DNA of 64,000 bases, taken from contig CAUJLY010000001.1 of assembly GCA_963281155.1 (NCBI GenBank), positions 2,852,001 to 2,916,000 of the forward strand, written 5' to 3'. Positions 1 through 10,050 of the stretch are shown here, one piece after another (position 1 is the stretch's first letter; the number at the start of each line of letters is the position of its first letter). Made by a program: the position numbers and the translations under genes. This DNA comes from Rhabditophanes sp. KR3021 (lineage: Eukaryota; Nematoda; Chromadorea; Rhabditida; Alloionematidae). The notes under the pieces are model-generated. The model made no database searches. It had not been told where the DNA came from and worked only from the letters and a program-made list of their open reading frames with translations.

Positions 1-2871
1 TTAATAAGGCGTTTAAGTCATAAAATTTGGGCGCATAAAAATGCATCTTTTATACTTATTGTTATAGTATTTTAAAATTATTTTTGATTTCAAAATAAAT
101 ACTTACTTTGGAGGTTAAGGTGTAGGCAATTGACTTCTTCAAGTTATCAAAGATAAGTCTGCCTTCTTCGACTCCTACTACGATGGAGGCGAAGTTGTCG
201 TCGAGGAGGATCATGTCAGCGGCTTGTTTCGAAACTTCAGATCCAGCAATACCCATAGCTACTCCAATATCGGCTCTTTTCAAGGCAGGTGAGTCATTTA
301 CTCCGTCTCCCGTGACAGCGACAATGTGTCCTTGCCTTTGGAAGCCTTCCACAATCATCAGCTTCTGTTGGGGGGATGTACGTGCAAAAACTATTTCAGC
401 GTGGTTGTTGATGATATCGGCTAAGTCATCTTCATCCATATTTCTCAAATCAGAACCATGTACAACGGCAGCCTTTGCTTCTTTTGGATTGACTTCGTAT
501 ACATTACATCCTCTTCTGATGGCAATATCTTCAACAGTCTCACTTCCCTCCGAAATGATGCCGACAGATTTAGCAATAGCCTTAGCGGTAACTTGATGAT
601 CTCCCTAAAATTATGACTATGTAAAAGTAAATTATATTTTAAACATACCGTGACCATAATAACTCTAATCCCAGCAGATTTGCATTTAGCAACAGCATTG
701 GGTACAGCTGCACGAGGTGGATCAATCATGGAAATTAGTCCGACGAATCTAAGTCCCTCTAAGTCGAAGTTAGGATTTTCGGTGTCAAAGACATAGTCTT
801 TTGGATATCTAAGTGAGTCGAGTCTAAGATCACAGAAACCAAGAGCTCTTTCTCCCTTCCCTCCTAATTCAAGGTAAGCATTTTCGAATTCACCTCTGAC
901 TTTGTCGTCAAGTTCCTTTTCTTCTCCGTTAATTAGGATAGTTGTGCACTTTTCAAGGATCTTTTCGGGGGCCCCCTTCATAACTAACAGGAAACGAGGA
1001 TCTCCATCGCGGGTAATATGAATAGACATTTGGAATTTGTTGGTTGAGTTAAATGGAATTTCAACAACTTTGGTGTTTTCTTTCCTAGTGTTCATAACAT
1101 TTCCACAAATGATTTCAGTGAACTTCAATAAAGCGATTTCTGAGGCATCTCCGGTGCAGTCTCTTCTCAGGATTGGGACGTCTTTTTGGTTTGGCATAAA
1201 TTCAGCTCTGTTACATAGAGTAGCAACACGGGCAAGTGCTTGGAAAGTTTTTGCTTTTGAGTCAGAATTTGCCTTTGATGCAGACTGATCTTCTGTTGTA
1301 TCCCAAGATTGGATTTTATGGTCGAACCACGAGTGAGAGACGGTCATTCTGTTTTGGGTCAAGGTTCCGGTTTTGTCACTGCAGATGGTGGAGGTAGATC
1401 CGAGAGTTTCTACAGCTTCCAAATTCTTGACCAAACAATTCTTGGAGGCCATTCTTTTAGCAGTCAAAGTCAAACAGACTGTAACTGTGGCGATCAAACC
1501 TTCTGGAACATTGGCGACGATGATTCCGATCAGGAAAACAATAGCTGAACACCAATGGTACCCGAGGATGAAAGCGATAATGGAGAAAGTTACTCCCAAA
1601 AATACAGCTACTCCAGTAATCAAATGGATGAAGTATTGGATTTCGATAGCAATTGGAGTCATTCCAGTTTCAAGACCCGAAGCCAAATGGGCGATTCTTC
1701 CCATGATGGTACGATCGCCTGTACAAACAACGATTCCTGTGCAGGTTCCTTCAACGGCATTAGTTGAGAAGAAAGCGAGATTTTTGGTCTCCAATGGATT
1801 TTCATTCGTACAAAGAGCAGATCTCGATTGTGGTTCTGATTCTCCGGTTAATGATGAGTTGTCGACTTTGAAGCCAGCTGCTGAGATAACGCGTATGTCT
1901 GCTGGTACTTTGTCTCCTCCCTTGATTTCAACAATATCTCCGACGACTAGTTGATCAGCTTTTACTTGAATTTTGTCCCCATTTCTAAGGACCAAAGCGT
2001 ACAAAGGAACCATCTTCTTGAAAGACTCCATAATTTTGTCCGACATAAAATGGAGAAATTATTAAAATATCAGACAGATCTAATTTTTTAATAAATTTGC
2101 TGACAATCGGCCAAACTACTTGTGATATAAATAGATGCTAGGATTTCCGAGAGCTAGTTTTCATAAAATAAGACTCGACTTTCTGATATAGCTAATCTAA
2201 ATATCCTCTCGTATAATTCATTTCTTAAATCTTTAAAAACTTTTCCAATGTAAAATCATCGGTGGTTTGAATTATAACCTAGCTGTGCTATAACAAAACA
2301 AGGGCGTATATTAGACATTTTTGAAGTTTGGTTTGGTCAGTTATGGGTGATATATCTACATTAAGTTAGTTTTTAGTCAAAATGTTGATACGTATTAAAT
2401 TTTAGTTTTTTAAGTTAGCTTCGTCAAATATGGATGAAATTTAAATTGCTGAAAGGTTTTGAGAATGTTAGAGGGCTTTATTTACTTTGACTCTTGGTAA
2501 TACTGGAAGCAGCCTGTGATGATCACGACTGTCATTAATGCAATTCCTAAATAAAGATTGTCCTTTTCTGGTTTTTCCATTGAGAAATAATCTACACCAT
2601 AAGCGATATAACATAAGAAAGCGCCAATCCACAATAACATAGCAAATCCACCGAATAAATTTTTGCAGAACTTGACCCATTCAGGTGTAGTTTTTGGTGG
2701 TGTCAGGGCATTGAGTCCGTCGCGTTCAAGAATCTTAGCGGCCTTTGATGATGTCAGACCGAATTCAAGTGAGGACTTGTATTTTTTTACCAAGTCAGCA
2801 AGTGGAATCTGATGTTCGTCCATCGTGACCTCCTGTTTCAGGTCATCTAACTCCTTGCTCTTTCTCTTCAT
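1..2871 (-). CDS. Na+/K+-transporting ATPase alpha subunit, 3' end beyond window
   Basis: P-type IIC ATPase that exports Na+ and imports K+ at the plasma membrane. Three exons are seen: 2486-2871, 649-2044 and 107-604; the rest lies past the left edge (donor at 106). Visible signatures are [10 protein letters not shown] near the N-terminus, the TGES actuator loop, the phosphorylation motif [10 protein letters not shown], the nucleotide-binding KGAPE, and [11 protein letters not shown]. The sequence follows vertebrate and insect alpha subunits almost residue by residue, so identity is secure. The second intron (605-648) is ordinary. The first intron (2045-2485, 441 nt) starts with GTAAAT, but the only in-phase junction (..ESK/SDKIM..) is preceded by TTTTAT, not AG; two stop codons lie just upstream in that frame and no AG falls between them and the exon. 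In the M1-M2 loop, Gln111 of the sheep enzyme corresponds to Asp. Start Met at 2871 gives [10 protein letters not shown], a normal Lys-rich N-terminus. Confidence 0.95.
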
Positions 2872-4355
2872 AATTAGAAAGGTTCAACTGAAATTAAAAA
2901 TATTAATCAGAATAACATATTAAGAAAAATTAACGCATTAAGCGAATAATAATTAGAAATCAGACGAATTCATCATAACATAGCACAACGTTACTTTGAT
3001 GTAATTTATACTTAACTACCTATTTCTTCATATTCAACTCTAAATATCACCTTATATACAACACTGAAAATCAATTAGATACACCTTTAAATATTTATTC
3101 TTAAATATCTATTCCTAGGAGGAGCTAATTCGAATCAAACAATATGTCGACCATTTGTCATATAAATCAAGACTTTTTATTCCCATGAATAATTTAGCAT
3201 GTTTCAAAGATTGTGATTAAATAAATAGTAGAGTTTTTTTGGAATTGACACAATTCATCATTTTCATAACTTTAAGTTCCATCGTAAAATTAATTGGTAG
3301 AGTATAGATTCGTTAATGACATCCGCCAGAGAAGCGTCTCTACAAAGTACACCTAATATATTTTATGACTATCTATTTAAAACTGTAGTTACGAAAACAC
3401 ATATAACAAGTATGAAAGTTTAAATAATCAGCCTGTAATCTTCCCATTTTACTGTATCCTTTACTATTACTCTTCACTTTTTTGTTGCTTTAAGAAGTCG
3501 AGATAGCGTCTGAAAGGTCTTCCGTTGTTCTGATTCGCATAAAGTCACATACACGAATCAACTAAGTATAACTCAGGTACATATTAAAAGTCAAAAGGTA
3601 GGGCCGGAAAATATACCTTGCTTTGATGTCAAGAAAGCTATTATATATGATATTGTATGGGCAATAAAGTTAAAAATAGCAATTCAGTCTAAATATATGA
3701 AGGTTAATGTTTCTGACAAGTTGTGTCGTAAAAGGACTTTCCTATTTGTCAAAAATGCCTCCCTACTAAAACTTGATATATCAAACAAATCTTCCACATT
3801 TACATACCAAGAAGTGTATCATGATCTATCATGATTTATCAATGTTGTAAAAGTGAGTGCATCATAAAAACATGAATCTCTCTTCACCGCATAGCAAATA
3901 TTACAGGTTTTGGTTTTTATATTAGTTGCCATTAAAGATGACCAAAGCATTGACTTTTGATACTCACGTATTTGATAGTTCATGATATTTGTAAGGCATT
4001 TTTTAGGATAATCTTTATATTTATCAATTTTTCTATGTAAGCAATTAATATCAAATCATTCTTTGATCACTTCCAATATAAATTTGTGACAGCTGTCGGA
4101 AGTTGTTTATCAAAGATGATTATAATTAAACAAATTAAGGCAAATTAAACACTTTGATAATTTTTAAAAGTAACTAAATTGGATATAAAAGGATAATAAT
4201 TTGTCATACATAAACTTTATTGTCACTTTCATATTTTAACGAAATGTTTTATTGCCATTTATTTTAACAAAATTGTTTTATTCTCATTAAATTAATTTTT
4301 TGTACGAAGGTAATAAAATAATTTAACATGTATTTACTATATTGTAATATCAAAT
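2872..4355. other. Intergenic, AT-rich, with one long open stretch on +
   Basis: Upstream side of the ATPase gene and downstream side of the protease pseudogene. Most of it is simple AT-rich DNA. On the + strand 3514-3834 is open for 107 codons (ending at TGA 3832-3834) without an initial ATG; an inner ATG gives about 43 residues beginning MKVNVSDKLC. Such a run is unlikely by chance at this base composition, but I recognise no family. A TATCATGAT direct repeat lies near 3818-3835. Confidence 0.35.
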
Positions 4356-5144
4356 TTAATAGAATTCGTTAGAATTGTGGTAGCAATCCTCAAGAGTATG
4401 ATACATTTTTTCGCATTTATCAATATATTTTTCTTTAATTTTGCCTTTCAAGTTATTAATCAGCCATTTCTTAACATAACAAAATTATTGTCTTCAACCA
4501 AATCAAAAGGACCTAATTTTCCCGAAACAAGTATCCCAACCAAATAGGGATTTATGTGAGCTTGAAGAATTAAACCACTTCCACTATCCCCTCGAAATCC
4601 ACTAGGAGAGTTATCAGGAATGTCAAATTCACCATAATAACTTTGCGGCTTCTTATCATCACTTATTAATTGAATATGTTCTTCAAATTGTGCCAATTCC
4701 ATGTTTTCTGAAATTCTTCCGTTTTGATTTTGACCAAATCCTGACATATACATTCCCATTTTCTTTGTAAATCCTTTGCATATTGGAGCATTATCTTCCA
4801 AAAATAGTATAGCAGATCAATGTATTTAGTAGCTTTTTCTGGTTTCATGATTTTAATTGCATCATTTTTAGAACTAAATTTGGCATGCTTCATGGAGATA
4901 TTTTCATAGTCATTCATAGTTATTTCATGTGCAAAATACACAGTTGCATTTTCTACAGCATATTTTTAAAGCAATGCTGCGCAGTTAATACAATATTTGA
5001 GGAAATAAAAGCGGCATAGGAGAAACATCCTTGTTCTAATTTGTTTCCATATTGTACCCGATATTCTAGATCATTACAAAATATACACAAACACAATAAT
5101 GCGACTAAAGGAAATCGAAATAATAATTTGTACTTCCGTTTCAA
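4356..5144 (-). pseudogene. Trypsin-like (S1) serine protease, frameshifted in three places
   Basis: Begins with a signal peptide (MKRKYKLLFRFPLVALLCLC), followed by the His-box VLTAQHC, an Asp region (KYIDLL), and the Ser-box GDSGSG, in the S1 order. The C-terminal helix (KKWLINNL) and a Cys-containing tail follow, ending at TAA 4356. The frame changes near 4954, 4806 and 4477; at each point one added base would restore the family-like frame, and the first lies in a run of five A. No intron-sized insert is present. The pieces are otherwise well preserved, so this is either a young pseudogene or a gene with uncorrected indels in the assembly. Because neighbouring multi-exon genes all join in phase, a real pseudogene is more likely. 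Confidence 0.75.
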
Positions 5145-5353
5145 TCATATTTGAGCAACCATATCAATTAAAAGTCGATTAGGACATAAATTTCTCATTT
5201 AAATAATAATTTTAATAATTTTTAGTGGTATAAATTAAAAATTTATGCGTATTTTATAATTTGAACGTTTAGTTCGAAATTCCTTTATTAACTAACAAAT
5301 ATTTAAGATGAAACTACACATTTAATGAAATGTTTAATATTTATCCATCATGA

Positions 5354-5662
5354 CTAGACACAAGTAAGATGTTCTTTGTTGTATAACACAAGTTGCTGAC
5401 TAACTTCTATTTTGATATGAATACCAAACAGAAGAAAAACGTACGAATTGACCGGAGAGTTTGATTTATCAATTGCTTTACCCCATATCAAATGTGTTTT
5501 AGAGTAAAAATTCATTTTTATTTTGCTTGCATAATTTGCAAAAACAATTCTTTTATATTGATATGAAAATAAATTAGCTTTTAATAGTTTGTTAACAAGA
5601 AGTTGATCCAATTCCTTTTTCAACAATTTTGATTTATTAGGGAAATTTAAAAAGATGCTCAA
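5354..5662 (-). CDS. Hypothetical open frame, about 100 residues
   Basis: Open frame of 102 codons, extending a further 17 codons upstream before a TGA, with no ATG at a convincing start and no clear acceptor. Lys/Leu-rich first half (KLLKKELDQLL), then a mixed second half with a short hydrophobic segment (VFLLFGIHIKI) and the ending EHLTCV. No family recognised. It could be the last exon of a gene whose earlier exons are not visible, or part of a decayed gene. Confidence 0.3.
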   Translation of the reverse strand: MSIFLNFPNKSKLLKKELDQLLVNKLLKANLFSYQYKRIVFANYASKIKMNFYSKTHLIWGKAIDKSNSPVNSYVFLLFGIHIKIEVSQQLVLYNKEHLTCV

Positions 5663-6858
5663 TTCATCATTCCCATTTGAGTGTTTTACAATTTGATTGT
5701 TTGAAAATCAAATATATGTTAAAGTCATAAAACATAATAATAATGAAAAATCGGAAATCCGATACTTGATGTTTATAGTTTTCTTTTGGTAAGTACGAAT
5801 TAATATCAATGAAGCATAGAATAAATACGTATTTAAATGAGTTTGCTTCTAAAAATAGACTGTCGACAGTTGGATACGTGTAAAATAATAGTTTGATGAG
5901 TTAAGGTTGATGCAAAAACACATTAATTATTAAAAGTATTACACCCGCCATGAACATGATGTCATGATATAATAAATGTGACGACAGTGGTTCCAGAAAT
6001 AGATTTTATTGCATGCCAATTGTATTTTAATGGGTATTTGGTGATTGTCTAAAAATGTGTATGTGAACCCCGTAAAGGGAGATACATATTGTAGTTTGAC
6101 AATGATTAATATTTGATATACTCACAGATTTGTAAATGAGTCTTCCCATTTTTTAAATTTATTTAAGTTCTTGATCCGTAATGTTGATGGATATTAAAGT
6201 ATTTTGTAGAATATTAATATATCAGCTTCTTTGGATTTATAGATGTTAATAATATACAAACAAATCATATCGAAATGACTTTGTACTCTTTTAATCTTTT
6301 TGTTCAGACCTTGATAAAAAGATCAAAATAAAGCCATTAATTTAAAAATAGTATTCGAATTTCGTTAACTTATTACTTTATAACAATCAGATAAGAAGAC
6401 TACATTTGGTCTTATGAAAATTATTGTTTTTAAAAAAATAGATAATTTATTTGATACTATTTTAAAACGTTTATTGTTTTCACACATCTAATAAATGTTT
6501 GCATTATAAACTTAAACATTATTTCATCTTTAAATTGTTGTTGAGTAAGAATAAAGTTTACATATGACATCATTTTACTATCATTTTAATAAAATTGTAA
6601 TAAACAAAGTTCCGGTCAATGCAAATTATTAAAGAATTCAGGTAAACAATACAGCAACCTTGTTCGTGAAGTAAAAGCTAATGCTCATAAAATTAATTGC
6701 TTAGATGTGATTGAGTATTTGATCTATATTAAATTGGAGTTCACTTTTTGTTTAGAAATATTGCGGGAATATCTTGCTAAGTTTATTGCTATTAGAATGA
6801 TATCACTTTTGATAAATGAAATTAAAAAACCCTTCTACCACGTAATTCATTCAATGGA
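5663..6858. other. Intergenic AT-rich DNA
   Basis: No gene recognised on either strand. Only short open stretches occur and none shows a family motif. The lower end borders the hypothetical frame and the upper end borders the decayed receptor. Confidence 0.4.
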
Positions 6859-7240
6859 TTAATAGGTTTGGATTACAGATATCCTCGTAAATTCATTTTC
6901 CATTCGTCTTGTTTGTGGGCTCAAACAATTGTAGATTTCTTCTAAATACTTTGAGAATTTCCTGTATACGTTAATTATTATGATGCAATTTATTTGAATA
7001 TAAGTAACATATCCTATTAAGATGACAACTGTTAAAAGATCAAACTAAAAAAGATTATTACTCGATGTAAAAATAAAGTAAATTTACAAAATGTATTGCT
7101 ATTCCCATTGAATTTTTTTGAAACTCAGAATCAACGAAACCATTCCTTAAATTTGTTCCATAAATATAATCAACTGGAAGTACTTTGAAATGATCCCATA
7201 ATTGCTTGTTCGCATCAGGTTGCTTATCGACTAACCAAAT
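6859..7240 (-). pseudogene. Str-type seven-TM chemoreceptor fragment (TM5 and third intracellular loop)
   Basis: Two exons join in phase: 7088-7240 and 6859-7044, with a 43-nt intron GTAAAT...TTTTTAG. Together they give 112 residues: an extracellular loop (DKQPDANKQLWDHF), a long hydrophobic TM5 (FFDLLTVVILIGYVTYIQ), then a cytoplasmic loop ending in SPQTRRMENEF..ISVIQTY. That loop pattern is typical of Str/Srd/Srh-like nematode receptors. A stop follows VIQTY directly where the last two helices should come, and nothing upstream encodes TM1-TM4, because the adjacent DNA is taken by a cyclase fragment on the other strand. I infer a truncated, non-functional copy. Subfamily is not certain. Confidence 0.6.
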
Positions 7241-7242
7241 CT

Positions 7243-7347
7243 AACAATAAACATACACGGATGCTAAGAGCTTTAGATAATGAAAATGTTAATAAATTTA
7301 TTGGGTTTAATTATGATGGACCGGTGTTGACGAGTTTTTGGTACTAA
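7243..7347 (+). pseudogene. Receptor guanylyl cyclase fragment (kinase-homology domain)
   Basis: 35 codons open on +, containing RALDNENVNKFIGFNYDGP, which matches the kinase-homology domain of nematode gcy receptors (consensus like LDHENLNKFIGLCVDGP), followed by SFWY and a stop. No cyclase catalytic domain or other exons are near. It abuts the antisense receptor fragment at 7240, so this looks like a breakpoint between two dead pieces. Confidence 0.55.
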
Positions 7348-7501
7348 AAAGTATATTTAACCTCATACACATACACTCTTTAATATATTGAAATAAATCT
7401 TTTTATAATTTAAATTAATTCATTACAAATTGTTTTAAGTATGCAGTTTGATCACCAATATGCATTTTGTAATTTCTAAAAAATTTTTTATATCGTCAAA
7501 A

Positions 7502-8260
7502 TTAAGTCCAAGTTGGCAAGAGTTTGATAGTAGCTGGAGCAAGATTGGTTCCGTGATCAAGAGCAGCTGGTGTTACAACACCCATAATTGTTTGAATTGC
7601 CATAGGAGGTTTACTATTAGCAGGTTTCTTTTCATCGAAGCATGGAGCTAAGTTAGCAAGCGTTTGATAGTTCCTGTCGTCAGTAGGAGCAAGTTTGTGT
7701 TCTGGAACCTTTATAACGGGAGCAGCCATTATAGTTTTTTGAGCCATAAATCCTTCCGGTGGTGACATACTATAAGCAGGTGGAATGTTGTTTTTCTTCT
7801 TATCCTCAAAAACAATATTAATCTTGTTTAGTATCTGGTAGTTAGGATCATTCGTAACAAAGTGGTTTTGTTCCGGTTTTTTAAATCTGTCCCTATTTTT
7901 GACGCTATCCTTCCTTTTAGCCTTCCAATTATCGACACAAGACTTTCTGTGGCTGGTAGTTGAGGTAGTAGATTTAATTTTGTCGTTCGGCAATTCTTTT
8001 AAACGTCCTTCATCGTTGCCAAGACTGAGATGTTTTTTCTTTTTGTTTCTTCTGATTTTGCTTGGGATCTCATTAGGTATTTCAAATTTCCCACAATTGA
8101 AGGTTGAGAACAATATTGCTGGTACAAGGACAAAAGCGTTTAAAAAGAACACAAGCATATTGGTGATTGACATAAATAAATGCTTAGTGTCTTTTAAATC
8201 AACGGAATTACCATAGCAAATTAAGTACGCTATTACAAAATTATTATTCAAACTTATCAT
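7502..8260 (-). CDS. Small membrane-anchored protein with two DxNYQxL repeats
   Basis: Single-exon frame, 252 residues. A hydrophobic segment (LVFFLNAFVLVPAILF, about residues 36-51) probably anchors it in the membrane; an earlier weaker one (FVIAYLICYG) precedes it. The rest is hydrophilic: a Lys/Arg-rich region with NKKKKH and SHRKSC, then two similar units, each starting DPNYQIL or DRNYQTL, with an F..KK motif and Pro-rich ends (NNIPPAY, NSKPPMA). Nematode genomes hold many small proteins with D-x-NYQTL units of unknown role; I assign it there from the motif only. The start could also be the later Met (MSITNML), placing the anchor at the very N-terminus. Confidence 0.65.
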   Translation of the reverse strand: MISLNNNFVIAYLICYGNSVDLKDTKHLFMSITNMLVFFLNAFVLVPAILFSTFNCGKFEIPNEIPSKIRRNKKKKHLSLGNDEGRLKELPNDKIKSTTSTTSHRKSCVDNWKAKRKDSVKNRDRFKKPEQNHFVTNDPNYQILNKINIVFEDKKKNNIPPAYSMSPPEGFMAQKTIMAAPVIKVPEHKLAPTDDRNYQTLANLAPCFDEKKPANSKPPMAIQTIMGVVTPAALDHGTNLAPATIKLLPTWT

Positions 8261-8562
8261 TGTATTTAATTACGTTTCGATAATGCTAATTTTAAAAAAA
8301 CAACTATTTTTATAGAATTAAAGATACATTTTTAATCTGCACCAACTTGTACACAATAAAATTCACGTGATAAACTCCAAAAATAGAACGTGCATTAAGC
8401 GTATCTACGTAAAAAATACTATTTGCAGAATTATCACTAGCACAACAACCTCTTTTATTAGCCACAAATATACTAATCCTAATAACAAATTTCACACAAA
8501 CAGATGGTATAAAACGCGAGTAGATACAACTGCAAATCATTTTATTTTGAATCTTGTTAACA

Positions 8563-9403
8563 ATGTCTACTTTGAATTACTTAGTTACCGGAGCTAGCCG
8601 CGGAATCGGATATGAATTGGTTAAACAACTAACTCAAGCTAATAATGTTGATCATATTTTTGCGACCTGTAGAAATCCATCTGAGGCAAAAGCTCTCAAT
8701 CAATTAGCCGAACAACACAAAAGTATCGTTCTTATTCAACTTGATGTTACTAAGGATGATTCTATAGCCCACGCAGTTGAAGAAGTTGATGCGATTGTTA
8801 AGGATAAAGGCCTTCATGTTTTGATTAATAATGCCGGAATTTTCACTACTGAGGGTACTAAGTTTTTAAATGTTTCGAGAAACATATTGACTCAAATTTT
8901 CGACACTAACTTCAACGGACCTATTCTTGTGTTAGGGGTTAGTTAGGAATACATTAGATTTATGTATGTATATTGTTTAGGCTTTTAAAGAATTGCTGAA
9001 GAAAGCAGCTTCGGAAAGCCACCCAGCAATGGCATTAAATATCAGTTCCGCTTGTGGGTCAACTGTTGAGCTTTTAAAGTACATTCCTCTTGTGGGCGGA
9101 TTTGATTGCATCAATTTGCCTTACTGTGCCAGTAAATCAGCATTGAATCACTTTGTCAAAATTTCATCCCTTATCTTGAAGCCAGATTTTATCACAATTA
9201 TTGCAATGTGTCCAGGTATTATTACATTGTTGTTTACTGATAATAGCTTTTTAGGGTGGGTTAAAACTGATATGGGATCAGAAAAGGCACAACTTACGCC
9301 CGAAGAATCTATTTCGGCAATTTTGGATACTTTGAAGAATAAACTGAGTTTTGAAAGGACTGGAGATTATGTTGACAGAAACGGCGATATTATTTTGTAT
9401 TAA
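8563..9403 (+). CDS. Short-chain dehydrogenase/reductase (classical SDR)
   Basis: Three exons: 8563-8937, 8981-9215 and 9255-9403, with introns of 43 and 39 nt and perfect phase (252 residues, normal for classical SDRs). The Rossmann nucleotide motif TGASRGIG is at residues 9-16, NNAG near 88-91, the catalytic Ser in NISSACGS, and the catalytic YCASK near 171-175, followed by [10 protein letters not shown]. The substrate-side residues and the C-terminal DRNGDIILY resemble the C-factor/carbonyl-reductase-like group common in nematodes. Uses NAD(P)(H); the substrate cannot be told. The ATG at 8563 is chosen because the dinucleotide motif starts 8 residues later. Confidence 0.92.
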
Positions 9404-9621
9404 TTCAGGAATTGTAAGCATGAAAGTTCCGTATTTTTATATCTGCTTAAATAACATTTAAAAGTGTGTTGATAAAAGTAATTATAAATATCTTAATTTC
9501 AAAATTGTTATTCAAATGCTTATATTGATAACTCTCAAAAAGTATAAAGGAAACAAAATAATTGTCCTTTAGAGTGAGTATTTATTGGTAATAAAGAGTT
9601 ATGCATGTACGTAAAATTTGT

Positions 9622-10021
9622 TTAAATAATTTCGTGGCCATTTCGATCCAAATAGGAGATACTTATGATTTCTTTTGTCAAAAAATGAATGTCGGTTCTC
9701 ATAGTAGAAGGATCTATTTCTGAGGCATTTTTTAAAAGCCTATCGTTACTTTTAGTTGCTTCATCCATTTTTGGTTCTCCAATTAATTGATTTTGGAGGC
9801 AAAGTATTTTTTCATTAACCACTTTTTCTACAGGTTTAATTAAATTTGTTAAGTCTGGCAATATTTGCTTATGATCACATGAATTTGTTATTGAATTAGG
9901 CCTAAGTTTACGGCATTCTAAGAAACCATTCAATTTCACCTTTCATAACGTTACATGACTCTTTTTTAATAAAACAACATCCAACAATTCGTTTATTTAA
10001 AGGTTCAACAGTAAGAGACAT
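9622..10021 (-). CDS. Hypothetical small protein, possible 22-nt intron
   Basis: Two open segments join in phase if the 22 bases 9918-9939 (GTGAAATTGA..TTCTTAG) are removed as an intron, giving 125 residues starting MSLTVEPLNK. Without removal the frame stops at TAA about seven codons after the putative donor. The N-terminal part is Cys-rich (GCC, ESCNVMKEC, NSCDHK); the remainder is helical and charged, ending YLDRNGHEII. The ending resembles SDR C-termini such as that of the neighbouring gene, but no SDR motif is present. Alternative: a one-base deletion in a formerly continuous frame. Function unknown. Confidence 0.45.
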
Positions 10022-10050
10022 TTTTAATTATTATTTTACATCTAATTTAG

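Noticed and set aside
183..1954. Long + strand open frames inside the ATPase gene
   Set aside because: They are antisense to well-conserved ATPase exons and carry no domain; they arise from the less AT-rich coding DNA.
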